From Candidatus Omnitrophota bacterium (lineage in GTDB: Bacteria; Omnitrophota; Koll11; Pluralincolimonadales; Pluralincolimonadaceae), in NCBI GenBank assembly GCA_022709465.1, contig JAKLIT010000100.1:1-5057 (forward strand): a DNA stretch of 5,057 nucleotides, written 5' to 3'. Shown here piece by piece: positions 1 through 5,057 of the stretch; the stretch's first letter is position 1; each line of letters starts with the position of its first letter. A program made the position numbers and the translations under genes. The notes under the pieces were generated by a model. It was not told where the DNA came from. It saw nothing but the letters and a program-made list of their open reading frames with translations, and searched no databases.

Positions 1-685
1 CCGCAAGGTTCCTGATATCCGATTTGATGACCGAGGCCTTTGAACCGGGAGTATACGACCATCCTATAGGGGCTTCTTTGATGCTTATGCCCGCCCTGCG
101 CGCCTCATACAGGACTTCCACATCAATAAGCGATCCGCCCGACCTGCATGACGGCATTATCTCCCTGAGCCGTGCGGTCCTGAAAACCTTGAGGCCGCAG
201 AACGGGTCCCTTACGGGAATGCCGGTGAAAAACCTTACGGCGAGCGACGCGAGCGTGCTGTTTATCCTTCTCGACAGGGGTGCGGGGGAGGCTGTCTTCG
301 AGCCCGGCATCCTCCTTGAGCCGGCGACGATATCGTTATCCTGCGCGAGCTTCAGCAATTTCTCCGCTTCTTCCGGGCCCGCGGATCCGTCGATATCCGC
401 GAAGGCCATTAGCGGGGCCGTCACGTGCTTAAGGGCTTCGGCGAGCGCGCGGCCCTTGCCCTTTTCCGGTATCGCGATATACCTGATGTTAGCGGAGTTG
501 CGCGCGATATCGTCGAGGGCCTTTTCGGTCCCGTCGGTGCTTCCGTTGGAAATGACGAGTATCGAATACTCGTCACGCGCGAACCGTTCCCCGAAATACC
601 TGTCGTACTTCTCTACAGTGCGGTATTTTTGCAGGCGCTCCGCTTCGTTGTGGGCCGGGAAGACGATCTCGAATTTAGGCGCCAT
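1..685 (-). CDS. Family 2 glycosyltransferase, partial (C-terminus beyond left edge)
   Basis: The 228 visible residues start at the ATG at 683-685 and run off the window. The N-terminus FPAHNEAERL (residues 9-18) is the usual opening of GT-A fold family 2 enzymes of the dolichyl/undecaprenyl-phosphate sugar synthase type. It is followed by SNGSTDGT (46-53), EKGKGRALAEAL (74-85), the metal-binding DxD as D97-I-D99, AGSR (121-124), RDPFCGLKVF (159-168) and an acidic D188-V-E190. These are the conserved blocks of the DPM1/ALG5-like group, which transfers a sugar from a nucleotide sugar to a polyprenyl phosphate or glycan. No membrane segment is seen in the visible part. The first acidic position, usually DDGS or NDGS, is SNGS here. 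The ATG overlaps the end of the ATPase gene by 11 bases, and AAGGA lies 9 bases upstream, so it is probably translated from the same mRNA. Sugar and acceptor cannot be told from sequence. Confidence 0.9.
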   Translation of the reverse strand, partial: MAPKFEIVFPAHNEAERLQKYRTVEKYDRYFGERFARDEYSILVISNGSTDGTEKALDDIARNSANIRYIAIPEKGKGRALAEALKHVTAPLMAFADIDGSAGPEEAEKLLKLAQDNDIVAGSRRMPGSKTASPAPLSRRINSTLASLAVRFFTGIPVRDPFCGLKVFRTARLREIMPSCRSGGSLIDVEVLYEARRAGISIKEAPIGWSYTPGSKASVIKSDIRNLA

Positions 686-1325
686 CGCTCGTTATCCTTC
701 CGCCTTCCATCACGATAGTGCGGCCGCATGCCCTCCTGATGCTTTCGATGTCGTTCGACACGAAGAATAACGTCTTGCCGGTATTTTCCAGCTCGGAGAG
801 TTTCCTGAAACACTGTTCCTGGAAACCGGTATCGCCGACGGCGAGCACCTCGTCAATAAGCAGGATATCGCCGTCTATATGGACCGCAATGGAGAATGAT
901 ACCCTCGATATCATGCCGTGGGAGAGCTTGAGTATCTGCACGTCGACCATATCCCGTACGCCGGCGAAATCCACGATATCGTCGAAGATCTTTTTCGCGC
1001 CGCTTTTCTTGATGCCGAATACGGCGGAGAGGAGGTATATGTTCTCCCTGACGCTCAGGTTGAAATTCAGCGCGCCCTCTACCCTTATGAGCGGCACGAC
1101 CCTGCCGCTTACCGTGACCTTCCCGGAAGTCGGTTCCGTGATGCCGGCGATGAGCCGCATCAGCGTCGTCTTTCCGGAGCCGTTCGGCCCGGTGACGCCG
1201 ACCGATTCACCGCGCTCGACGGAAAAAGAGACGCGATCCAGCGCGCGGAGGTAATCCCTCCTGCCGAAGAAATATTCGCTCTTATGGAACCTCTTGCTTA
1301 CCTTCTCGAATTCTACGGCTTTCAT
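675..1325 (-). CDS. Wzt/TagH-type ABC transporter ATP-binding protein (glycan export)
   Basis: This 216-residue ATPase should power the adjacent permease in exporting a polysaccharide or lipid-linked glycan across the inner membrane. The Walker A motif is GPNGSGKTT (46-54), the signature is LSHGM (134-138), and Walker B is DILLIDE (153-159). It continues into EVLAVGDTGFQ (159-169), a hallmark of the O-antigen/teichoic acid exporter subfamily. NLSVRENIYL (89-98) matches that family's RENI block. The H-loop reads VSND (189-192), where Asn191 occupies the place of the switch His of the usual VSHD. The protein ends just after the nucleotide-binding domain and lacks the C-terminal carbohydrate-binding domain of long Wzt proteins. 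The start is the ATG at 1323-1325, which overlaps the permease stop as ATGA. An upstream in-frame extension to 1637 would run through the permease gene and has no family similarity. No strong Shine-Dalgarno precedes it, so translation is probably coupled to the permease. Confidence 0.93.
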   Translation of the reverse strand: MKAVEFEKVSKRFHKSEYFFGRRDYLRALDRVSFSVERGESVGVTGPNGSGKTTLMRLIAGITEPTSGKVTVSGRVVPLIRVEGALNFNLSVRENIYLLSAVFGIKKSGAKKIFDDIVDFAGVRDMVDVQILKLSHGMISRVSFSIAVHIDGDILLIDEVLAVGDTGFQEQCFRKLSELENTGKTLFFVSNDIESIRRACGRTIVMEGGRITSDGA

Positions 1326-2119
1326 GGCGCTATTATGTCCGCTATGTTCTTTTCGCTCGCCTTGAATATGTAATACCCGGCAACGAATACCGCCACGGAT
1401 ATTACGGCGGCTATGGTGATGGAGAACGGGTCCGGCGCCTGGTTGTGCAGCAGTGCCTTCCTGTAACCGTCGAGGATCCCGGCCATCGGGTTCAGGAAAT
1501 AATACGGCAGCAGCGATTTGTCGACCATCCCGACCGGGTACCCGACGGGAGAAGCGAGCATCCAGACCTGGAGCAGTATAGGCATCGCGCTCTGTATGTC
1601 GCGGAAATAGACGTTCAGCACCGAGACGATAAGGCATGCGCCTATCGTGAGCATCATATGCGCCAGGAAGACGGGAATGACGTAAAGCGCGTTTATCCCC
1701 ACCGGATAGCCGTAAAGCGCGAATACCGCCGCGAGCAGAGCGGAAGATACCACGAAATCGAATAGCGTAGCGAGAACGGAGCCGAGCGGTACGGTTATCT
1801 TCGGGAAGTTAATCCTCGTTATCAGGTTAAAATTGGAGTTCAGGCAGTTGACCGAGAAACTTACCGAGGACGAGAAGAATATCCACGGGACTATCGCCGT
1901 GAAAGCGAAGAGCGGGTACGGTGCGCCTTCCGACTGGACGCCCGCGACCTTCGAGAATACCACCGTGAAGACGGCCATCGTAAGCAGCGGGTTAATGACG
2001 GCCCATGCGGCCCTGAGGTACCTTTGCTTATACCTTTGCTTGAGGTTGACGAGGCCGAAGGCGATTATGAGCTCGTGCCAGTTCCTGATGCTTGATAAGA
2101 GAGAGAATGGATTAGGCAT
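1322..2119 (-). CDS. Wzm/TagG-type ABC-2 permease (glycan export)
   Basis: This is a 265-residue inner-membrane permease of the ABC-2 family that exports O-antigen, capsule or teichoic acid-like glycans. Typical features are the amphipathic N-terminus leading to LKQRYKQRYLRAAWAVINPL (26-45), which corresponds to the family's DLKxRYKxxxLGxxWAxxxPL block. Others are RINFPKITVPL (102-112), YFRDIQ (171-176), LNPMAGILDGYRKALL (209-224) and the cytosolic tail SEKNIADII (255-263). About six membrane segments can be seen, near 36-57, 69-90, 109-135, 144-169, 178-197 and 232-252. It is the first gene of a three-gene operon. I chose the ATG at 2117-2119 because the family homology starts just after it. 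The alternative in-frame TTG at 2159-2161 would add 14 residues (NPAYICNIINYIK-like) and coincides with the likely -35 box. No Shine-Dalgarno is visible for either start. Confidence 0.92.
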   Translation of the reverse strand: MPNPFSLLSSIRNWHELIIAFGLVNLKQRYKQRYLRAAWAVINPLLTMAVFTVVFSKVAGVQSEGAPYPLFAFTAIVPWIFFSSSVSFSVNCLNSNFNLITRINFPKITVPLGSVLATLFDFVVSSALLAAVFALYGYPVGINALYVIPVFLAHMMLTIGACLIVSVLNVYFRDIQSAMPILLQVWMLASPVGYPVGMVDKSLLPYYFLNPMAGILDGYRKALLHNQAPDPFSITIAAVISVAVFVAGYYIFKASEKNIADIIAP

Positions 2120-2132
2120 TTTGATGTAATTT

Positions 2133-2161
2133 ATTATATTACAAATATATGCGGGGTTCAA
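2133..2161 (-). promoter_or_regulatory. Promoter of the permease-ATPase-glycosyltransferase operon
   Basis: Reading the minus strand, TTGAAC (2161-2156) is followed by exactly 17 bases and then a perfect TATAAT (2138-2133). The predicted transcription start, about 7 bases downstream of the -10 box, falls near 2126. That leaves only about 6 bases before the ATG at 2119. The region lies directly in front of the operon and is AT-rich around the -10. This is pattern recognition against the sigma70 consensus, and the start site is inferred. Confidence 0.7.
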
Positions 2162-2179
2162 TAGGACTTGAAACCCCGC
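2151..2179. repeat. Inverted repeat between divergent genes holding both -35 boxes
   Basis: The left arm GCGGGGTTCAA (2151-2161) is the reverse complement of the right arm TTGAAACCCCGC (2168-2179) except for one extra A at 2171. The loop TAGGAC lies at 2162-2167. The eight outer pairs (2151-2158 with 2172-2179) are perfect, and three inner pairs follow the bulge. Each arm contains the -35 hexamer of one of the two divergent promoters. It could be a shared operator, or simply mirrored promoter DNA. It has no T-tract on either side and lies between divergent genes, so it is not a likely terminator. Confidence 0.75.
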
Positions 2180-2196
2180 GAGGAAAATGATATAAA
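2168..2196 (+). promoter_or_regulatory. Promoter of the radical SAM gene
   Basis: TTGAAA (2168-2173), a 17-base spacer (2174-2190) and TATAAA (2191-2196) make a near-consensus sigma70-type promoter. Only 8 bases separate the -10 box from the ATG at 2205. The predicted start near 2203 would give an mRNA with little or no leader. The only purine-rich Shine-Dalgarno-like stretch, GAGGA at 2180-2184, lies about 20 bases upstream of the ATG, inside the promoter spacer, and would not be transcribed. Confidence 0.7.
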
Positions 2197-2204
2197 ATTA
2201 CAAG

Positions 2205-3650
2205 ATGAAGATACTTTTCATATACTCCCTTTATAATGTCCGCAGCAAAAAAAAGCCCTTACATACCCAGGAACAGGTAAGTTTCGGGATATCGTACATA
2301 TCTGCGTGCTTGAAGAAGGCCGGTCATAGTACAAGGTTACTTGTATTGAACAGGGCGGACCGCGGCCATGAGAGGTCCATAGAGAAAGCGATAGCCGATT
2401 TCGGTCCGCGTATGATATGCATGAGCGCGGTTGCGCTGGAATACTCATTTATATCAAAGATGGCGGACCGCATAAAACTGAAATATCCGGGCATATACCT
2501 GTTGGCGGGCGGGACGCATATTTCGCTGGCTGCCGGCCAGGCGATAACTGGCGCGTTTGACGCGATATGCATAGGGGAAGGCGAGGCGCCTGTCGTAGAG
2601 ATAGCAGGCCGGATCGAAAGAGGGGAAAAACCGTCGGGTGTCGGGAACCTCTGGATAAAAAACGGGCCAATAGTTGAAAAAAATCCCGCGAGGCCGTTTA
2701 GCCAGGACCTCGACTCGCTGCCCTTCCCGGACAGGGACATCTGGCAGGAATGGGTCGATGAAGAGGCAGGGACTAAATATTCCATTCTCGCCGGCAGGGG
2801 ATGCCCGTTCGAATGCACCTATTGCTGCAATCACGCCGTAAAAAAGCTTGCCCCGGGCAATTATGTCAGGTTCAGGTCGCCCGGTAACATTATTGCGGAG
2901 CTCGAAGAATGCCGTTCTAGGTTTCCCGCGCATGACACCGTATATATTGAAGCCGAGAACATGGCTTCCGGCGGCAAATGGATGTTCGAATTACTCACGG
3001 AATTGGAGGCCTATAATTCCAGGCAAAGAAAGCCCCTTTCGTATGGAACCAATATAAGGGTCACAAAGAACGCTGATTTTAATGCCCTGTTCTCTAAAAT
3101 GAAGGCCGCAAATTTTAAGTACATAAATATCGGGCTGGAATCAGGCAGCGAGAAGATCAGGAAAGAATTGCTCAAGCGGGATTATTCCGACGGTGACATG
3201 ATAGCGGCCGTCGAAGCGGCGAGAAGGCACGGCCTCAAAGTATGCCTTAACAGCATCATGGGACTGCCCGGCGAGACGGAGGAGGACATCAAAAAAACGG
3301 TCGAACTCAACAGGAAATGCCAGCCGGACTGGCATTTTGTGAGTATTTTTTATCCGTATCCCGGGACGGACCTTTACGCGTATTGCGCCGATAACGGGCT
3401 TATTAAAGAAAACCTTGCGGGAGAACTGGACGGCAGGAAAGCCAACATCCTGTTGCCGGGACTGTCGGCGAAGGCCTTGGAAGAGAATTTCCTGTGGTTC
3501 AATTATAATGTCTACCGTGGCTATAAGCCCGCGCATGTGCTACTTGCGCGTGTTTTCAGGCAATGGCTTTGGACAAAGCTCCACGGTAGCCGGGCATACC
3601 GCAAACTTGTAGGTTTTGCCCCTTTCAGGTGGTTCAAGGTCCTTGAGTAG
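2205..3650 (+). CDS. Cobalamin-binding-type radical SAM protein, substrate unknown
   Basis: This 481-residue protein has the two-domain layout of B12-binding radical SAM enzymes. The N-terminal Rossmann-like domain (about 1-150) shows FGISYISACLKKAGH (27-41), AGGTHISL (101-108) and CIGEGEAP (122-129). As is common in this class, I see no DxHxxG motif, so any cobalamin would be bound without the usual protein His ligand. After the linker LPFPDRD (172-178) comes the radical SAM core: AGRGCPFECTYCC (196-208) gives the CxxxCxxC iron-sulfur cluster cysteines C200, C204 and C207, with an extra C208. Later family blocks are INIGLESGSEKIRK (307-320), MGLPGETEEDI (352-362) and PYPGTDLY (384-391). The C-terminal tail (about 430-481) is rich in aromatic and basic residues. 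The family includes methyltransferases and ring-forming or lipid-modifying enzymes, and the reaction here cannot be named. It diverges from the glycan export operon across a mirrored promoter region, which weakly suggests a joint role. Its start has no Shine-Dalgarno. Confidence 0.9.
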   Translation: MKILFIYSLYNVRSKKKPLHTQEQVSFGISYISACLKKAGHSTRLLVLNRADRGHERSIEKAIADFGPRMICMSAVALEYSFISKMADRIKLKYPGIYLLAGGTHISLAAGQAITGAFDAICIGEGEAPVVEIAGRIERGEKPSGVGNLWIKNGPIVEKNPARPFSQDLDSLPFPDRDIWQEWVDEEAGTKYSILAGRGCPFECTYCCNHAVKKLAPGNYVRFRSPGNIIAELEECRSRFPAHDTVYIEAENMASGGKWMFELLTELEAYNSRQRKPLSYGTNIRVTKNADFNALFSKMKAANFKYINIGLESGSEKIRKELLKRDYSDGDMIAAVEAARRHGLKVCLNSIMGLPGETEEDIKKTVELNRKCQPDWHFVSIFYPYPGTDLYAYCADNGLIKENLAGELDGRKANILLPGLSAKALEENFLWFNYNVYRGYKPAHVLLARVFRQWLWTKLHGSRAYRKLVGFAPFRWFKVLE

Positions 3651-3667
3651 AGATGCGGCCCGTTCCG
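3651..3667. other. Convergent intergenic gap without visible terminator
   Basis: The stop codons of the radical SAM gene and the outer-membrane gene face each other across 17 bases. No stem-loop followed by a T-run is seen in the gap in either direction. Any terminator must lie inside the opposing coding sequence, or the transcripts overlap. Confidence 0.6.
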
Positions 3668-4480
3668 TCAGAATTTGTAGCAGCTTTTTAGCTGGAAGTA
3701 CTGCCCCTTCGGAGCGTTCTCGGTGTAGGTGTCATACAGGTATGTGAACGAGAAGCTCATTCCCCTGACGCGCGTGTAGACATCCCCCCCGACGGAAAGC
3801 GTCCTGCGCTCGCTGCCGCCGACCTTTACGCCTCCGCGCCTCTGCTCGCTGCTCATCATCCAGTTTATCGACGGGCCGAGCTTCAGGTTCTTCATCACGT
3901 TATAGCCGAGGAGGTATTGCAGGTGCAGCTCGTCGCCCGGGGCGATATCCTTGTCGTTCTCGAGCCTGAAATAATATTTTACCGCGGCATCCATGCTGAA
4001 ATCATTTATCGTCTTGCTGAAGAATACGACGGGCCTTATATCGACCTGGTGCGTGCCGTAATTCGTGCTCTTATCCGAGGCGTATTCGCCGGTCGGTATC
4101 TTGACGAAGAGCATCGGCAGGACGTCGACTTCGTTTATGGGCAGGAAATATCCCGCGCCTGCCGTCGCGTCGCCGAGGCCCCATGAATGCTTGTCGGTCG
4201 AATCGACCCGCAGGCCGCCGGCGGGAAGCAGGGCCGTCACGACAAAGTCCGGGGAATAATAACAGAAACGCAGGAGCTCCTCCGCTTTCAAGAGGCCGTA
4301 GTCCTTTTTTATAACATCTCCCTTTGAGTCCGTTATATTGTCCGCCGTATATAAGGAGGAATAGGTCAGGAAGTAGAGGCCCTTCGGCGCGCGGGCGCCG
4401 TCATAGAAGTTTACGGCGTGGGATATATCTGGTATCATAATAAGCAAGGCGGCAGCAACTGCTAAGGCGAATATGCGCAT
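3668..4480 (-). CDS. Outer-membrane beta-barrel protein, MetA-pathway phenol-degradation transporter-like
   Basis: This 270-residue exported protein is probably an outer-membrane beta-barrel. The start at 4478-4480 is set by a perfect AGGAGG six bases upstream and by the signal peptide that follows. That peptide has Arg2, a hydrophobic core at about 3-16, and a likely signal peptidase I site after SHA (20-22). The mature part has alternating beta-strand patterns and ends in Phe (YKF), the usual barrel assembly signal. GLGDATAGAGYFLP (101-114), KIPTG (127-131) and NYGTHQVDIRP (140-150) resemble the family called putative MetA-pathway of phenol degradation (Phenol_MetA_deg), whose members are mostly uncharacterised. 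That family name should not be read as evidence of phenol breakdown here. Two cysteines, C73 and C267, remain in the mature chain. An in-frame extension to 4561 is rejected because it would overlap hemW and bury the signal peptide. Confidence 0.85.
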   Translation of the reverse strand: MRIFALAVAAALLIMIPDISHAVNFYDGARAPKGLYFLTYSSLYTADNITDSKGDVIKKDYGLLKAEELLRFCYYSPDFVVTALLPAGGLRVDSTDKHSWGLGDATAGAGYFLPINEVDVLPMLFVKIPTGEYASDKSTNYGTHQVDIRPVVFFSKTINDFSMDAAVKYYFRLENDKDIAPGDELHLQYLLGYNVMKNLKLGPSINWMMSSEQRRGGVKVGGSERRTLSVGGDVYTRVRGMSFSFTYLYDTYTENAPKGQYFQLKSCYKF

Positions 4481-4513
4481 TGTAAACCTCCTATAATGAA
4501 TATGGTTTACAAT
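4479..4513. repeat. Perfect 10-base inverted repeat spanning RBS and start codon
   Basis: ATTGTAAACC (4479-4488) and GGTTTACAAT (4504-4513) are exact reverse complements separated by 15 bases. On the outer-membrane gene's mRNA the 3' arm would pair with the last GG of the Shine-Dalgarno and the first two bases of the ATG, which would hide the start. That only works if transcription begins upstream of 4513. If the promoter at 4512-4540 is the active one, most of the 5' arm is not transcribed, and the repeat is better read as a DNA operator. Confidence 0.75.
4487..4492 (-). promoter_or_regulatory. Strong Shine-Dalgarno of the outer-membrane protein gene
   Basis: The minus strand reads AGGAGG here, six bases before the ATG at 4480. 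It is the only full-consensus ribosome binding site in the window and fixes the start of the gene. Its last two bases lie in the stem of the inverted repeat at 4479-4513. Confidence 0.9.
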
Positions 4514-4521
4514 TATATAAC
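4492..4521 (+). promoter_or_regulatory. Candidate -10 elements for hemW
   Basis: Two -10-like hexamers face hemW: TATAAT at 4492-4497 and TATAAC at 4516-4521. Neither has a convincing -35 at 16-18 bases. The first would give a leader of roughly 30 bases, and the second a very short one of about 7 bases. The second overlaps the opposite-strand TATAAT (4512-4517) within the 8-base palindrome TTATATAA (4513-4520), so the two polymerases could not bind at once. Which is used cannot be decided from sequence. Confidence 0.35.
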
Positions 4522-4540
4522 AACCGGGTGAAATATGCAA
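4512..4540 (-). promoter_or_regulatory. Candidate promoter of the outer-membrane protein gene
   Basis: On the minus strand TTGCAT (4540-4535) is followed by 17 bases and a perfect TATAAT (4517-4512). The -35 match to TTGACA is only TTG, so support rests mainly on the -10 and the spacing. The -35 box covers the first two codons of hemW on the other strand. The predicted start near 4505 would give a leader of about 25 bases that includes the Shine-Dalgarno. Confidence 0.5.
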
Positions 4541-5057
4541 AAAATATCGCTGTATGTCCACATCCCCTTCTGCGCGAGGAAGTGCGCTTATTGCGACTTC
4601 TACAGCGTCGTATACGATAAAAACGCGGCGGACGCCTACGTCGATGTCCTATGCGCCCAGATAGGGAAGATAGACAGGCCGGTCTCGACGATATTCATCG
4701 GCGGCGGGACGCCGACGGTGCTTGAGGCGCCGGCCATGAGGAAATTGCTGCGCTGCCTCGGAAAACTTCACGCGAGGGGCGCGGAGTTTACCGTCGAGGC
4801 GAATCCCGAGAGCTTGACCGCGGATAAGATAAGCCTGTTCCTCGACGAAGGCGTGAATAGGATCAGTATCGGCGTGCAATCGTTCCGCGACGACAAGCTC
4901 AGGAAGCTCGGCCGCGTACACGACTCGAGGAAGGCCAGGGACTCTGTCCTCGCGTCGGCGAAGAAGGGTTTCAGGAACATAAACGCGGACCTGATCTTCG
5001 GGGCGCCCGGCGAGGCCTTCGGGGAATGCGCCGCGGAATTTGACGAGGCGGCGGGGC
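4535..5057 (+). CDS. hemW: Radical SAM haem chaperone HemW, partial (N-terminal 174 residues)
   Basis: The visible half of this protein matches HemW, long annotated as an oxygen-independent coproporphyrinogen III oxidase-like protein but known in characterised members to bind haem and deliver it to respiratory enzymes. YVHIPFCARKCAYCDFYS (7-24) carries the CxxxCxxC cluster cysteines C13, C17 and C20. The residue two after the last Cys is Phe22, where true HemN has a fourth Cys, and this favours HemW. Further family blocks are IGGGTPT (55-61), EANPES (88-93), GVQSF (113-117), LGRVH (125-129) and NADLIFGAPGE (150-160). The last deviates a little from the common NxDLxYGLPGQ. The family is about 370-400 residues, so a bit more than half lies beyond the right edge. 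GGGTG-like GGGTG at 4526-4530, four bases before the ATG, serves as a modest Shine-Dalgarno. It diverges from the outer-membrane gene. Confidence 0.93.
   Translation, partial: MQKISLYVHIPFCARKCAYCDFYSVVYDKNAADAYVDVLCAQIGKIDRPVSTIFIGGGTPTVLEAPAMRKLLRCLGKLHARGAEFTVEANPESLTADKISLFLDEGVNRISIGVQSFRDDKLRKLGRVHDSRKARDSVLASAKKGFRNINADLIFGAPGEAFGECAAEFDEAAG

Noticed and set aside
24..770. Long plus-strand open frame of 248 codons opposite the glycosyltransferase
   Set aside because: It is Ser/Ala/Pro-rich with no family similarity, and lies antisense to a frame carrying clear glycosyltransferase motifs. The same reasoning removes the open frames at 718-1254, 918-1373 and 1833-2129.
1326..1637. N-terminal extension of the ATPase by 104 residues
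   Set aside because: It lies wholly inside the permease gene in another frame. The ATGA overlap at 1322-1325 gives the start expected for this gene pair.
2021..2042. Tandem 12-base repeat (ACCTTTGCTT twice) in the permease gene
   Set aside because: It encodes KQRYKQRY within a conserved block that has the normal family length, so it is not an expansion.
2151..2179. GC-rich stem-loop as a bidirectional terminator
   Set aside because: The flanking genes read away from it, it has no T-tract on either side, and it contains both -35 boxes.
3681..3694. CAGCT-TTTT-AGCTG inverted repeat near the convergent gene ends
   Set aside because: The stem is only 5 bases with no following T-run, and it lies inside the last codons of the outer-membrane gene. 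It is not a convincing terminator.
4481..4561. N-terminal extension of the outer-membrane protein to 4561
   Set aside because: It would precede a textbook signal peptide and run over hemW. A perfect AGGAGG marks the ATG at 4480.
1..5057. Mobile elements, CRISPR, tRNA or rRNA genes, riboswitches
   Set aside because: No transposase or integrase, no spaced repeats, and no recognisable RNA gene were found. Coding genes fill nearly all of the window, and the largest gap is 85 bases.

Overview
The window appears to come from a chromosome of an uncultivated Gram-negative bacterium. The outer-membrane side is indicated by a beta-barrel-type protein with a signal peptide and a C-terminal Phe. The base composition is moderately GC-rich, and the genes use many ATA (Ile) and AGG (Arg) codons. 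That habit, with the gene content, reminds me of candidate phyla such as Omnitrophota, but this is an impression and not a measured assignment. No mobile element, CRISPR array, tRNA or rRNA was seen.

Layout: five genes are well supported and a sixth, at the left edge, is cut off. On the minus strand, reading leftwards from about 2119, lies a tight operon for ABC-transporter-dependent glycan export. It holds a Wzm-like ABC-2 permease (1322-2119), a Wzt-like ATPase (675-1325, 4-base ATGA overlap) and a family 2 glycosyltransferase (1-685, 11-base overlap, C-terminus outside the window). On the plus strand, divergent from the operon, is a cobalamin-binding-type radical SAM protein (2205-3650). 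It converges, with 17 bases between stop codons, on a minus-strand outer-membrane protein of the MetA-pathway/phenol-degradation transporter type (3668-4480). Divergent from that, running off the right edge, is hemW, a radical SAM haem chaperone (4535-5057).

The most interesting structure is in the two divergent intergenic regions, not in the genes. Between the permease and the radical SAM gene (2120-2204) are two back-to-back sigma70-type promoters, each with exact 17-base spacing. Their -35 boxes are mirror images inside a GC-rich inverted repeat, and both -10 boxes sit so close to the ATG that the mRNAs should be almost leaderless. Between the outer-membrane gene and hemW (4481-4534), a perfect 10-base inverted repeat brackets the Shine-Dalgarno of the outer-membrane gene, and the -10 boxes of the two directions appear to overlap.

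Working together: the permease and ATPase would move a lipid-linked glycan across the inner membrane, and the glycosyltransferase would build or decorate it. The shared promoter region suggests, but does not prove, that the radical SAM enzyme is expressed together with this export system. I see no clearly new multi-gene system. The unusual points are the mirrored promoters, the hairpin at 4479-4513, and an ATPase in which the switch histidine is replaced by Asn.
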